Shown: positions 16,798-25,932, counted from the first letter of the stretch. The stretch: 64,000 nt of DNA from Rufibacter glacialis (GCF_008271745.1 NZ_VKKZ01000024.1:186001-250000); one strand, 5' to 3'. Made by a program: numbers and translations. The notes: generated by a model from the letters alone, not told the origin.

Positions 16798-16992
16798 AAT
16801 TATAGACTTAAGGTTTTGGAAGAATTGTTTTAACGCAGGCGCCAACCGCAAGGTTGACTTCTGGCCGTTGAGGTTAAAGGTATAAGTTTTCCGGCGGTTT
16901 TCAGTAAGGCAGGGCTAAAAGGCCGGTGGCAATTTGCCTGAACCTTTCCGGCCGTTTTAAGGTAAAGCTGAACTCTAAATTTAACCGCGTAC

Positions 16993-18606
16993 ATGAAGAG
17001 AAGGATTTTACTGGCACTGGTGGGGGCGCTATTCCTATTTGGGTTGGTGGACTTTCTCTTTCCCCAGCCTCCCGCAGAGCATGCCCCTGTGCCAGCCTTC
17101 CTGGGTAACGCCAGCCTGCTGAACAACCCCCATGACAGTGTGCGGGTAAGTGCCGGCAGCCACTACCAAATCAGCAAGGTGGGGGCCTTCTTTCTGGGCA
17201 AGCATTACCGTGATGTATGGGCGGTGCCGGTCAAGGCGAAGGTGTTCCACATGAAGGAGTTCCAGGGTGGGCTTTTGATAGAGAAGCTGGGCGGCGGCAT
17301 GCAAACCACCAGCCTGACCCTCACTGACACCTTGGGCCGCCGGTTTGCCTTGCGTTCCTTAGACAAAGACCCCATCAGTGTGCTTCCGCCTTTCTGGCGC
17401 AAAACCTTTGTGGGGGCTTTTGTGCGGGACCAGATCTCGGCCACCAACCCCTATGCCGCCCTGGTGGTGGCGCCGTTGGCCGAAGCAGCAGGCATTTTCC
17501 ATCCTTCGCCCCAGTTGGTCTACGTCTTGCCCGCAGATCAGAGCTTCAAGCAATATTCAAACCTTTTCGGGAACAAGCTTTTTCTGCTAGAGGAAAAGTT
17601 CTCCACCAAGACCTCCCTCACTGAGAAATTTGGGGCGGCCTCTGATTTGGTGAGTTCTGAGGAAATGCTGCAACAGCGCTTCGGGTCTAGCCGGCACCGC
17701 ATTGACCAGTGGGCGTTTGCCCGGGCGCGCCTGCTAGACCTCTTGATCAGCGACTGGGACCGCCATGAAGGGCAGTGGGATTGGGCCGTGTATGCGCAGG
17801 AAAACGAGTTCTGGTACAAGCCGGTTCCCAAAGACCGTGACCAGGCACTCTGCCGCTATGATGATGGATTGATACCTTGGCTGGCCACCCGTAAATTCGC
17901 AGCCCGCAAGTTTGAGTCGTTCCATGAGGAATTCAAGGATGTGTTTGGGCTCACCATCAATGCGGCTTTCCTGGATGCCCGGGCCCTCTCTGAGGTTTCT
18001 TTGGTGGATTTCAGGCGGCTGGCACGGGAGATGCAGCTGGCGCTCTCTGACTCTGTTTTGCGGGAGGCTGTGCGCCAGATGCCCCCTTCGGTGTATGATC
18101 TGGTGGGCGAAGATACCTTTCAAAAGCTCAGAAGCCGCCGGCAGTTGCTGGTGCAGACCGCAGAGGAGTATTATAAGATCTTAGCCAAAGAGGTAGCCGT
18201 GGTGGGTTCAGATGAGCCGGAGCGGTTTGTGGTGCAACGCCTTTCACAGGGTAGAACCGTGGTAGAGGTATTCCGGTTGGGCAAAGGGAACATGAACGGT
18301 GCCAAACTCTACAGCCGTACCTTCTTTGCCAGCGAAACCGAAAGAATCAACCTCTATGGGCTCAAGGGACATGACATTTTTGACCTCAAGGGTTCTGCCG
18401 CCAAAGGAAGCTACGTCTATCTATACGGCGGGGCCGGCCAGGACCAGGTCACCGACAAGTCTACCGTGGAGGGCTGGCGCAAGAAGACCGTAGTGATAGA
18501 TGATGTGCGCGGGGTGCAGGTACAGGCCGGGCCAATTACCAAGACCCAACTTTCTGAGGCCGCCGTAGATGTGCCTTCCTTTGCGCGGGTGCGCAACCGC
18601 GAGTAG
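16993..18606 (+). CDS. Stand-alone paralogue of the middle, kinase-like domain of the 9833-13387 protein
   Basis: 537 residues with an N-terminal membrane anchor or signal (MKRRILLALVGALFLFGLVDFLF). From residue about 85 the protein parallels the middle region of the outer-membrane protein at 9833-13387: EFQGGLLIEKLGGGMQTTSL, LRSLDKDPIS, RDQISATNPYAALVVAPLA, RARLLDLLISDWDRHEGQW and VPKDRDQALCRYDDG. The DRH loop followed by a DxDxA motif resembles the catalytic and metal-binding loops of HipA/FAM20/CotH kinases; this is inference. It lacks the phosphoesterase-like head and the beta-barrel. Probably periplasmic; function unknown. Confidence 0.7.
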   Translation: MKRRILLALVGALFLFGLVDFLFPQPPAEHAPVPAFLGNASLLNNPHDSVRVSAGSHYQISKVGAFFLGKHYRDVWAVPVKAKVFHMKEFQGGLLIEKLGGGMQTTSLTLTDTLGRRFALRSLDKDPISVLPPFWRKTFVGAFVRDQISATNPYAALVVAPLAEAAGIFHPSPQLVYVLPADQSFKQYSNLFGNKLFLLEEKFSTKTSLTEKFGAASDLVSSEEMLQQRFGSSRHRIDQWAFARARLLDLLISDWDRHEGQWDWAVYAQENEFWYKPVPKDRDQALCRYDDGLIPWLATRKFAARKFESFHEEFKDVFGLTINAAFLDARALSEVSLVDFRRLAREMQLALSDSVLREAVRQMPPSVYDLVGEDTFQKLRSRRQLLVQTAEEYYKILAKEVAVVGSDEPERFVVQRLSQGRTVVEVFRLGKGNMNGAKLYSRTFFASETERINLYGLKGHDIFDLKGSAAKGSYVYLYGGAGQDQVTDKSTVEGWRKKTVVIDDVRGVQVQAGPITKTQLSEAAVDVPSFARVRNRE

Positions 18607-18799
18607 CGTCTCTGTTTAAGGGGTGATTTTGTCAAAAGGCCGTGAAATAAGGGTAGAGCTAAATCTAGGAATAAGTAGGTTTTTGGTTATTCCCTTCCTT
18701 AGGCGTGGATGCCCTGCGCATTAATAACCACATTATATATAGGCCCTTCCTGTCATTTCTCTAAGCCAGCCACTTAGCCTTTATTACCCCTTAATTTCT

Positions 18800-18837
18800 G
18801 ATTTTGGGCCTGTTTCTTGAAAAGTGTGCCTAAATCA
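18800..18837. repeat. Copy of the dispersed GGCCTG-type palindrome
   Basis: GATTTTGGGCCTGTTTCTT / GAAAAGTGTGCCTAAATC, intergenic, upstream of odhA. Confidence 0.45.
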
Positions 18838-18894
18838 TGAGCATTCCCTAATTCATAGCATAAAACGAGACTTCATCTGAAGCAGCCTCTTTCC

Positions 18895-18965
18895 CTTCTC
18901 TCACTCATCCTTTCTCACTAATTCTCTCAATCACTCCTTCTCTCAATCATTCAATCCTTTCAAGG
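18895..18965. repeat. Solitary octamer-repeat arm related to the S23 element at 43 kb
   Basis: About eight tandem 8-base units on the plus strand (CTCACTCA, TCCTTTCT, CACTAATT, CTCTCAAT, CACTCCTT, CTCTCAAT, CATTCAAT, CCTTTCAA). The units CTCTCAAT and CATTCAAT are those of the right arm of the S23 element at 43531-43578. No partner arm or S23-type gene is nearby, so this looks like a remnant. Confidence 0.7.
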
Positions 18966-19291
18966 CCCTGCCTGCAATGATGTAGGTTTGGGTGCGTTCC
19001 CTGTAGGAATGAGATCAACTACTAGGGGGGTTGGCAGGAAAGAAAGAAAAAGCAGGAATAAAAGGGCTACTTCTGCTAAAGGTTTGTCCCTTATCTATTT
19101 ATCTATAATTTCGCCTAAACCACGATTTTTCCGTATGCCATACATGATTTTGACAAGCAAAGGCAGAGGAGCCCGTAACTAGGGTGGTGAGAGGTGACAA
19201 GGCCGCATATTTGCCTATGCGAATTTAGGGCTATGTTTAATGGGCATCATTTTATAATTTGCCAATAATTAGGTAAGTACTAGTAATTCTT

Positions 19292-22054
19292 ATGGATAAA
19301 TACTCATATATAGCCAACGCGCACGGAACCTATATTGATGAACTGTACAAGCAGTATCAGCAAGATCCGGCCTCAGTTGAGTTTGGCTGGCAGAAATTCT
19401 TTGAAGGGTTTGATTTCTCCCAAAGCTACCCTAGTGAAAACGGCGAAGCCACCACAACCGCAAAGCCTGCCACAGGTTCCACCACGGGTGGCGCCTCTGT
19501 GGGGGAAGTAGAAAAAGAAATCCAGGTACGGAATCTGATCTATGCCTACCGTTCCCGCGGTCACCTGCGCTCTAACACCAACCCGGTAAGACCCCGCAAA
19601 GACCGCAAGGCCCTTCTGGACCTGAAAGACTTTGGCCTGTCAGAGGCTGATCTGGATACTAAATTCATCAGCGGCGCAGAATTGGGCTTAGGCACCGCTC
19701 CTTTGCGTGACATCTTAGCCACGCTTAAGAAAATATACGAAGGCACCATCGGGTTTGAGTTCATGTACATCCGCGACCCGGAAGTGTTGACTTGGTTCAA
19801 GCAGAAAGCCGAAAAGGAATCAGTGGCTTTCAACCCTTCGCCAGAATACAAAAAACGCATTCTGTCTAAGTTGAACGAGGCAGTGGTGTTTGAGAATTTC
19901 CTGCACACCAAGTTCCTGGGCCAGAAACGCTTCTCCCTGGAAGGCGGGGAAACCACCATTCCGGCCCTGGATGCCATCATTGACAAAGGCTCTGAATTGG
20001 GCGTAGAGGAAGTGGTGATCGGTATGGCCCACCGTGGCCGTTTGAACGTGCTGGCCAACATCATGGGCAAAACCTATGAGCAGATCTTCTCTGAGTTTGA
20101 GGGAACAGCTGTGCCGGATCTGACCATGGGTGACGGTGACGTGAAGTACCACATGGGCTTCTCCAGCGAGGTGAGCACGCCATCTGGTGGCAAAGTGAAT
20201 CTGAAACTGGCTCCTAACCCTTCTCACTTAGAAGCGGTGAACCCTGTGGTAGAAGGCTTCGTGCGCGCCAAGCTGGACTCTATGTATGGCCGTGACACGA
20301 ACAAAATCCTTCCTATCCTGATCCACGGTGATGCGGCCGTGGCCGGACAAGGCATTGGCTACGAGGTTACCCAGATGGCCAAGCTGGAAGGCTACAGCAC
20401 CGGCGGTACCATCCACTTCGTGATCAACAACCAGGTAGGTTTCACCACTGACTTTGAAGACGCCCGTTCTTCCATCTATAGCACTGATTTAGCCAAGATT
20501 ATTGACGCGCCAGTACTGCACGTGAACGGTGATGACCCGGAGGCCGTGGTGTTCGCCGTACGCCTGGCTACTGAATACCGTCAGAAATTCCACAATGATA
20601 TCTTCATTGACATGGTGTGCTACCGCCGCCATGGGCACAATGAGGCAGATGAGCCTAAGTTCACGCAGCCGCAGCTGTATAACCTCATCTCCAAGCATGA
20701 CAATCCAAGAGAGGTTTACAATAAAGACCTGATCAGACGCGGGGAGCTAGACGCCAAGGTAGCCGAGGAGATGGACAAAGAGTTCCGTCAGATGCTACAG
20801 GACCGTCTGGACATGGTGAAGCAAAAGCCGTTGCCGTACAACTACCAGGTGTTGGAGAAAGAATGGCAAGAGCTTCGTAGGTCAAAACCAGAAGATTTTC
20901 ACCAATCGCCGGAGACGGGTATCTCTCTGGAGGCGGTGGAGAAAGTAGGGAAGGCGTTGACCACGCTGCCTGAGAACTTCAAGCCCCTCAAGCAGATCGA
21001 GAAACTGACCAAAGAGCGCCAGGACATGTTCTTCGGAAGCCGTTCGCTGAACTGGGCCTCCGCTGAGTTACTGGCCTACGGTTCTATCCTGTTAGAAGGT
21101 AAGATTGTGCGCATGAGTGGACAAGATGTGCAGCGGGGTACTTTCTCGCACCGTCACGCTGTGTTGCATGACGCCAATACCAGTGCCGCCTATACCAACC
21201 TGAACCACATTCAGGAAGGCCAGCAGAAACTGCAGATCTACAACTCCCTCCTGTCTGAGTATGGCGTGCTGGGTTTTGAGTTTGGCTATGCCATGGCCAA
21301 TCCCAATGCCCTCGTGATCTGGGAGGCTCAGTTCGGTGACTTCGCCAACGGTTCACAGGTCATGATTGACCAGTTCATCTCTTCCACGGAGTCTAAGTGG
21401 CAGCGCATGAACGGCGTGGTGATGCTGTTGCCGCACGGCTATGAAGGCCAGGGACCGGAGCACTCCAATGCCCGCCCAGAGCGCTTCCTTCAGCTGGCGG
21501 CTGAATACAACATGTACGTGACCCAGTGTACTACCCCGGCGAACTTCTTCCACATGCTGCGCCGCCAGTTGGCCACGCCGTTCCGGAAGCCATGTATCCA
21601 CATGTCGCCCAAATCCATGCTGCGCCACCAGAATGTGATGTCTCCGGTGGAAGATTTCACCCAAGGCTCATTCCAGGAAGTGATCGGTGATACCTACGCT
21701 GATGCCAAAGCCGTGACCAAGGTGTTGCTGTGTACCGGTAAAGTGTACTATGACCTGTTAGAGGAGCAGCAGAAAACCAACCGCCAAGATGTAGCCATCA
21801 TCCGGATGGAGCAGCTGCATCCGTTCCCGGAGGTACAGCTGGACCGTGAGTTGAGCAAATACCCGAACGCGCAGATCTTCTGGGTACAGGAAGAGCCCTA
21901 CAACATGGGTGCCTGGACGTATATTCTGAGCGTGATGCGCAAAGGCATTGATGACGTGGTTTCCCGTAAGCCAAGCTCATCGCCTGCTACTGGTTACAAC
22001 AAGATCCACCAGAAAGAGCAGCGCGCGGTAGTAGAAAAAGCATTCAACATCTAA
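19292..22054 (+). CDS. sucA: 2-oxoglutarate dehydrogenase E1 component
   Basis: 920 residues, the thiamine-diphosphate decarboxylase of the 2-oxoglutarate dehydrogenase complex of the citric acid cycle. The N-terminus (SYIANAHGTYIDELYKQYQQ) is the E1 helical arm. Family motifs: HRGRLNVLANIMGK, the ThDP-binding GDAAVAGQGIGYE followed by INNQVGFTT, and the C-terminal FANGSQVMIDQFISS and SNARPERFLQLAAEYN of the transketolase-like domains. The next gene of the complex, odhB, follows only after an inserted element (22057-22519). Together with odhB and lpdA it probably forms one operon. Confidence 0.97.
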   Translation: MDKYSYIANAHGTYIDELYKQYQQDPASVEFGWQKFFEGFDFSQSYPSENGEATTTAKPATGSTTGGASVGEVEKEIQVRNLIYAYRSRGHLRSNTNPVRPRKDRKALLDLKDFGLSEADLDTKFISGAELGLGTAPLRDILATLKKIYEGTIGFEFMYIRDPEVLTWFKQKAEKESVAFNPSPEYKKRILSKLNEAVVFENFLHTKFLGQKRFSLEGGETTIPALDAIIDKGSELGVEEVVIGMAHRGRLNVLANIMGKTYEQIFSEFEGTAVPDLTMGDGDVKYHMGFSSEVSTPSGGKVNLKLAPNPSHLEAVNPVVEGFVRAKLDSMYGRDTNKILPILIHGDAAVAGQGIGYEVTQMAKLEGYSTGGTIHFVINNQVGFTTDFEDARSSIYSTDLAKIIDAPVLHVNGDDPEAVVFAVRLATEYRQKFHNDIFIDMVCYRRHGHNEADEPKFTQPQLYNLISKHDNPREVYNKDLIRRGELDAKVAEEMDKEFRQMLQDRLDMVKQKPLPYNYQVLEKEWQELRRSKPEDFHQSPETGISLEAVEKVGKALTTLPENFKPLKQIEKLTKERQDMFFGSRSLNWASAELLAYGSILLEGKIVRMSGQDVQRGTFSHRHAVLHDANTSAAYTNLNHIQEGQQKLQIYNSLLSEYGVLGFEFGYAMANPNALVIWEAQFGDFANGSQVMIDQFISSTESKWQRMNGVVMLLPHGYEGQGPEHSNARPERFLQLAAEYNMYVTQCTTPANFFHMLRRQLATPFRKPCIHMSPKSMLRHQNVMSPVEDFTQGSFQEVIGDTYADAKAVTKVLLCTGKVYYDLLEEQQKTNRQDVAIIRMEQLHPFPEVQLDRELSKYPNAQIFWVQEEPYNMGAWTYILSVMRKGIDDVVSRKPSSSPATGYNKIHQKEQRAVVEKAFNI

Positions 22055-22056
22055 AT

Positions 22057-22519
22057 AATTAAGAATTAGGAATTAGGAATTAGGAATGATGAAAGAGGAG
22101 AACGTTCTGTTAACCAAAAGTTACAGCTTTGCCGTTCGAATCATTAAGTTGTACCAGTTCTTAACCGAAGAGAAGAAAGACTATACCATTGGCAAGCAAA
22201 TACTAAGGAGCGGAACCTCTATAGGATCAAATGCAGAGGAAGCCATGGGTGGTCAAAGTGACCGAGACTTTGTGAATAAACTATCTATCAGTTATAAAGA
22301 AGCCAGGGAGACCCATTATTGGTTGAGGCTGCTGAGAGATACAGGTTATCTGACAAAGGAACTTGCTTTTTCTCTCTTGAATGACTGTGAAGAATTATTG
22401 AAAATCATCGGCTCTATTTTGAGGACGATGAAGGGTAAGGGTGATTCAAATTCCTGATTCTTAACTTATTAAAAAGCAACATAGGAATTCTTAATTCCTA
22501 ATTCTTAATTCCTAATTAG
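22057..22519 (+). mobile_element. S23 (four-helix-bundle) element between odhA and odhB with heptamer inverted arms
   Basis: The left arm 22057-22087 is built of tandem 7-base units (AATTAAG, AATTAGG x3) and starts two bases after the odhA stop. The right arm 22483-22519 is made of the complementary units (AATTCTT, AATTCCT alternating) and ends eight bases before odhB. Between them lies one S23-family gene in operon orientation. The left arm reaches the gene's start codon and contains its purine-rich AGGA ribosome-binding sequence. Mobility is inferred from the layout shared with 42995-43578; I see no target-site duplication I can be sure of. Confidence 0.75.
22086..22457 (+). CDS. Four-helix-bundle protein of the 23S-rRNA intervening-sequence (S23/TIGR02436) family
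   Basis: 123 residues. Family features: an N-terminal helix with SYSFAVRIIKLYQFL, the conserved IGKQILRSGTSIGSNAEEAMG, then SDRDFVNKLSISYKEARETHYWLRLL and a final helix LNDCEELLKIIGSILRTM. Members form a four-helix bundle, pentameric in solved structures, and are known from insertions within 23S rRNA genes and from the Avd accessory protein of diversity-generating retroelements. Here the gene is not in rRNA but in the odhA-odhB spacer, flanked by inverted repeats. Base composition is visibly more AT-rich than its odh neighbours, suggesting transfer. Two consecutive ATGs (22086, 22089) could start it. Confidence 0.9.
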   Translation: MMKEENVLLTKSYSFAVRIIKLYQFLTEEKKDYTIGKQILRSGTSIGSNAEEAMGGQSDRDFVNKLSISYKEARETHYWLRLLRDTGYLTKELAFSLLNDCEELLKIIGSILRTMKGKGDSNS

Positions 22520-22527
22520 AAAAAGAT

Positions 22528-24159
22528 ATGTCATTAGAAGTAAAAGTGCCGGTAGTTGGCGAATCCATCACGGAAGTAACCATTGCCAAATGGCTCAAAC
22601 AAGATGGCGACCAGGTGGCCATGGACGAAGTGATCTGTGAACTGGAGTCTGACAAAGCTACCTTTGAGTTGCCCGCCGAGGCTGCCGGTATTCTGAGAAT
22701 AAAAGCCCAGGAAGGTGATACTATTGCCATCGGAGAAGTAATCTGTAGCATTGATGGTGCTGCGCAAGGCACTTCTGCGCCTCAGCCTACCACCGCCGCC
22801 AGCCAGGATAGCATCACAGAATCTAAAACCGTGACCGATCCTCAGAGCACCGTTGCCGCTGAGAACACGCCAAGCCAGGGAATCCCTAACCAACCTCAGG
22901 GTGGCGGAGCCGGAACCGGCCAAACCCTGGAAGTGAAAATCCCAACGGTGGGCGAGTCTATCTCAGAGGTGACCATTTCCAAATGGCTGAAAGCCGATGG
23001 CGACCAGGTTTCCATGGATGAGGTGCTGTGCGAGCTGGAGTCTGATAAAGCTACGTTTGAACTACCCGCCGAAGCGGCAGGTGTGCTGAGAATTGTGGCC
23101 CAGGAAGGTGATACCGTTGAGATTGGCGCAACCATCTGCCGCATTGAGGTAGGAGCCGGTTCTGGTGTTTCTACCGCTTCCGCTTCCCAGGCAAGTGCTC
23201 CGGCTGCCCAGCCCGCTTCTGCTCCTTCTTCTGGTGCCACTACCTATGCCAGCGGAACGCCCTCACCGGCCGCGGGTAAAATCCTTTCTGAGAGAGGCAT
23301 CAACGCCGGTGACGTGAACGGCACCGGCCGTGACGGTCGCATCACCAAAGAAGATGCCCAGAACGCCCAGGCCCGTCCGGCCGCTCCGGCTCCGCAACCA
23401 GCCGCTGCTGCGCCTGCCGCCAAAGAAGCTTCGGCTCCTGCTCCGGCTGCCCCAGGTGCCCGTAACAGCCGCCGTGAGAAAATGAGCTCATTGCGTAAAA
23501 CAGTTGCCCGCAGACTGGTGTCCGTGAAAAACGAGACGGCCATGTTGACTACCTTCAATGAGGTGGACATGAAGCCCATCATGGACATCAGAGCCAAGTA
23601 CAAAGACAAGTTCAAAGAGAAGCACGAAGTAGGCTTAGGGTTCATGTCGTTCTTCGTGAAGGCGTGTACGGTGGCGTTGCAAGAGTGGCCGGCCGTGAAC
23701 GCCCAGATTGACGGCACCGAGATGGTGTTCAATGATTTCTGCGACGTGTCTATTGCCGTATCTGCCCCTAAGGGTCTGGTAGTGCCGGTGATCCGCAACG
23801 CGGAGAGCCTGAGCTTAGACGGCATTGAGAAAGAAGTAGTAAGATTAGCCAAGCGGGCCCGCGAGAACAAACTGGGCATTGATGAGATGACCGGCGGTAC
23901 CTTCACCATCACCAATGGTGGGGTATTCGGCTCTATGATGTCTACGCCTATCATCAACGCTCCGCAGTCGGCTATTCTAGGTATGCACAACATTGTGAAC
24001 CGTCCGGTAGCCATCAACAACCAGGTGGAGATCAGACCTATGATGTACCTGGCGCTTTCGTATGACCACCGCATCATTGACGGTCGTGAGTCGGTGAGCT
24101 TCCTGGTGCGCGTGAAAGAGCTGCTGGAAGATCCAATGCGCTTATTACTGGGCGTTTAG
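22528..24159 (+). CDS. sucB: Dihydrolipoamide succinyltransferase E2 with two lipoyl domains
   Basis: 543 residues, the E2 core of the 2-oxoglutarate dehydrogenase complex. Two lipoyl domains are visible: residues 1-76 with lipoyl-lysine in [10 protein letters not shown] (Lys43), and about 132-206 with the same motif (Lys174), joined by Ala/Pro/Thr/Gln-rich linkers. A peripheral-subunit-binding domain follows at about 243-275 ([29 protein letters not shown]). The acyltransferase domain runs from about 315 to the end, with the catalytic [10 protein letters not shown] motif. Most E. coli-like SucB proteins have one lipoyl domain, so two is unusual. The gene follows odhA across the S23 element. 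Confidence 0.95.
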   Translation: MSLEVKVPVVGESITEVTIAKWLKQDGDQVAMDEVICELESDKATFELPAEAAGILRIKAQEGDTIAIGEVICSIDGAAQGTSAPQPTTAASQDSITESKTVTDPQSTVAAENTPSQGIPNQPQGGGAGTGQTLEVKIPTVGESISEVTISKWLKADGDQVSMDEVLCELESDKATFELPAEAAGVLRIVAQEGDTVEIGATICRIEVGAGSGVSTASASQASAPAAQPASAPSSGATTYASGTPSPAAGKILSERGINAGDVNGTGRDGRITKEDAQNAQARPAAPAPQPAAAAPAAKEASAPAPAAPGARNSRREKMSSLRKTVARRLVSVKNETAMLTTFNEVDMKPIMDIRAKYKDKFKEKHEVGLGFMSFFVKACTVALQEWPAVNAQIDGTEMVFNDFCDVSIAVSAPKGLVVPVIRNAESLSLDGIEKEVVRLAKRARENKLGIDEMTGGTFTITNGGVFGSMMSTPIINAPQSAILGMHNIVNRPVAINNQVEIRPMMYLALSYDHRIIDGRESVSFLVRVKELLEDPMRLLLGV

Positions 24160-24173
24160 TAAACAGACTTTGT

Positions 24174-24209
24174 TAAGGAGGAGTAAGCGAAAGGTTTGCT
24201 CCTCCTTTA
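24174..24209 (+). terminator. Possible terminator after odhB
   Basis: AAGGAGGAG...CTCCTCCTT stem (24174-24209) followed by TATTTTGA. It may end odhA-odhB transcripts or only reduce read-through into lpdA. Confidence 0.5.
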
Positions 24210-24250
24210 TTTTGATTGGCAACTAAAGAGCTATTGCCGCGCTGCTATTT

Positions 24251-24350
24251 CCTTTTGTCATCCAGAAAGGGTCTTGGTGGAGAACTGTGATAGCGCTTGA
24301 ATAAAGATTTTCTGGCTGGCCCACAAGATCCTTCCAGGATGACAGGGGCA
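24251..24350. repeat. Gene-less inverted repeat related to the GIY-YIG element
   Basis: Left arm about 24253-24285 (TGTCATCC...TCTTGGTGG) and right arm about 24318-24348, which reads on the other strand TGTCATCCTGGAAGGATCT, 19 bases identical to the arms of the GIY-YIG element at 51242. The 30-40 bases between them hold no gene. It lies between odhB and lpdA. It looks like a deletion derivative or non-autonomous copy. Confidence 0.7.
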
Positions 24351-24355
24351 GAGGC

Positions 24356-24391
24356 CTTTTAGGCCAGATTTTGCGAAAACAGGGTTAAAAA
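24356..24391. repeat. Copy of the dispersed GGCCTG-type palindrome (weak)
   Basis: TTTTAGGCCAGATTTTGC / GAAAACAGGGTTAAAAAG directly after the gene-less GIY-YIG repeat and before lpdA. Confidence 0.4.
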
Positions 24392-24465
24392 GTTGTAGCG
24401 TTTTTCTTCTGCAGCATAAGTTTTAGAGAACGAGGAAGTTCTTCCTCTTTAAAAAAGAAAATAAA

Positions 24466-25869
24466 ATGAAATACGATGTAACGGTAATTGGTTCAGGCCC
24501 CGGAGGGTATGTGGCGGCAGTTCGTTGTGCGCAGCTGGGCCTGAAAACAGCCATCATTGAAAAATATTCCGTCTTGGGTGGTACCTGCCTAAACGTAGGC
24601 TGTATTCCCTCCAAAGCGTTATTAGATTCATCTGAGCATTTCCACAATGCTGCCCACACGTTCAAAACGCACGGTATTGAGCTGGAGAACCTGAAGGTGA
24701 ACCTGGAGCAGATGATCGCCCGCAAAAGCGACGTGATCAAGTCTAACAACGACGGCATCGCCTACCTTATGAAAAAGAACAAGGTAGACGTGTACAACGG
24801 CCTGGGCTCTTTCGTGAACAAGAATACCATCAAGATCGCCGGCCAGGACGGTGCAGAGCAGCAGATAGAAACCGATAAGGTAATCATTGCCACGGGTTCA
24901 AAACCGGTGAACCTTCCGTTCCTGCCCCTGGACAAGAAACGCATCATCACCTCCACGGAAGCCTTGACCTTGAAAGAGGTGCCCAAGCACATGATCGTGA
25001 TTGGCGGCGGCGTGATTGGCCTGGAGTTAGGTTCTGTGTATGCCCGTCTAGGTGCGAAAGTGTCAGTGGTAGAGTTTACAGATGCCCTTATCCCTACCAT
25101 GGATCGTTCTTTAGGCAAGGAATTACAGCGTGTTTTAAAGAAAACGCTTGGTTTTGAGTTCTTCTTCGGGCACAAAGTGACCGGGGCAGAAGTACAGGGC
25201 GAAAACGTAGTGGTCACCGCCGAGTCTCCCAAAGGCCAAACCGTGACGTTTGAAGGCGATTACTGCCTGGTTTCTGTGGGCCGTAAACCCTACACCGAAG
25301 GCCTGGGCTTGGAGAATGCCGGCGTACAGCTAGGTGAGCGCGGTATGATTGCCGTAGACGACCATCTTCAAACCAACGTACCCGGTATCTACGCCATTGG
25401 TGACGTAGTGCGTGGCGCTATGCTGGCCCACAAGGCGGAGGAAGAAGGCGTGCTGGTAGCCGAGCTCATGGCGGGGCAGAAACCGCACATCAACTACAAC
25501 CTGATCCCGGGCGTGGTCTACACCTGGCCGGAGGTAGCCGGTGTTGGTTTCACTGAGGAGCAACTGAAGCAACAAGGCACCGCTTACAAAGCAGGTTCTT
25601 TCCCCTTCAAAGCCTCGGGCCGCGCTAAAGCGTCTATGGACACCGACGGTTTCGTTAAGGTGCTAGCCGATGCCAAAACGGATGAGATCCTGGGCGTGCA
25701 CATGATCGGGCCCCGCGCCGCAGACATGATCGCCGAGGCCGTGGTGGCGATGGAGTTCCGGGCTTCCGCTGAGGACATTGCCCGAATGAGCCACGCGCAT
25801 CCTACCTATACCGAAGCCATGAAAGAAGCTTGTTTGGCGGCTACCGAGAACAGAGCCATCCATATCTAG
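24466..25869 (+). CDS. lpdA: Dihydrolipoyl dehydrogenase (E3)
   Basis: 467 residues; the FAD enzyme that reoxidises dihydrolipoyl groups of the 2-oxo acid dehydrogenases with NAD. N-terminal FAD-binding GSGPGGYVAAVRCAQLG, active-site disulfide GGTCLNVGCIPSK (Cys41, Cys46), second dinucleotide fold IVIGGGVIGLELGSVYARLG, FAD-binding IYAIGDV, and the C-terminal active-site SHAHPTYTEAMKEA (His about 445). Normal length. It follows odhB across the gene-less repeat and completes the complex. Confidence 0.97.
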   Translation: MKYDVTVIGSGPGGYVAAVRCAQLGLKTAIIEKYSVLGGTCLNVGCIPSKALLDSSEHFHNAAHTFKTHGIELENLKVNLEQMIARKSDVIKSNNDGIAYLMKKNKVDVYNGLGSFVNKNTIKIAGQDGAEQQIETDKVIIATGSKPVNLPFLPLDKKRIITSTEALTLKEVPKHMIVIGGGVIGLELGSVYARLGAKVSVVEFTDALIPTMDRSLGKELQRVLKKTLGFEFFFGHKVTGAEVQGENVVVTAESPKGQTVTFEGDYCLVSVGRKPYTEGLGLENAGVQLGERGMIAVDDHLQTNVPGIYAIGDVVRGAMLAHKAEEEGVLVAELMAGQKPHINYNLIPGVVYTWPEVAGVGFTEEQLKQQGTAYKAGSFPFKASGRAKASMDTDGFVKVLADAKTDEILGVHMIGPRAADMIAEAVVAMEFRASAEDIARMSHAHPTYTEAMKEACLAATENRAIHI

Positions 25870-25883
25870 TTTCCGGGGTATTT

Positions 25884-25932
25884 ATAAAAAGAGAAGGCCG
25901 TTCCTGCAGCAGGAACGGCCTTCTCTTTTTAT
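25884..25932. terminator. Bidirectional terminator, perfect 24-bp stem
   Basis: Arms 25884-25907 and 25909-25932 (ATAAAAAGAGAAGGCCGTTC... and complement) with a single central base. It separates lpdA (+) from the convergent FadL-like gene (-). Confidence 0.85.

Larger units (their letters stand above)
18607..19291. other. Long intergenic region upstream of odhA
   Basis: About 685 bases with no convincing gene. It holds a degenerate GGCCTG-type palindrome at about 18800-18837 and the solitary octamer-repeat arm at 18895-18965. A small ORF at 18988-19182 has basic, low-complexity codons and no RBS-like context, and I reject it. A TATAATTTG-like box at about 19253-19261 could drive odhA. Confidence 0.5.

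Noticed and set aside
18988..19182. 64-codon plus-strand ORF upstream of odhA
   Set aside because: Basic low-complexity residues, no ribosome-binding context, lies between repeats.
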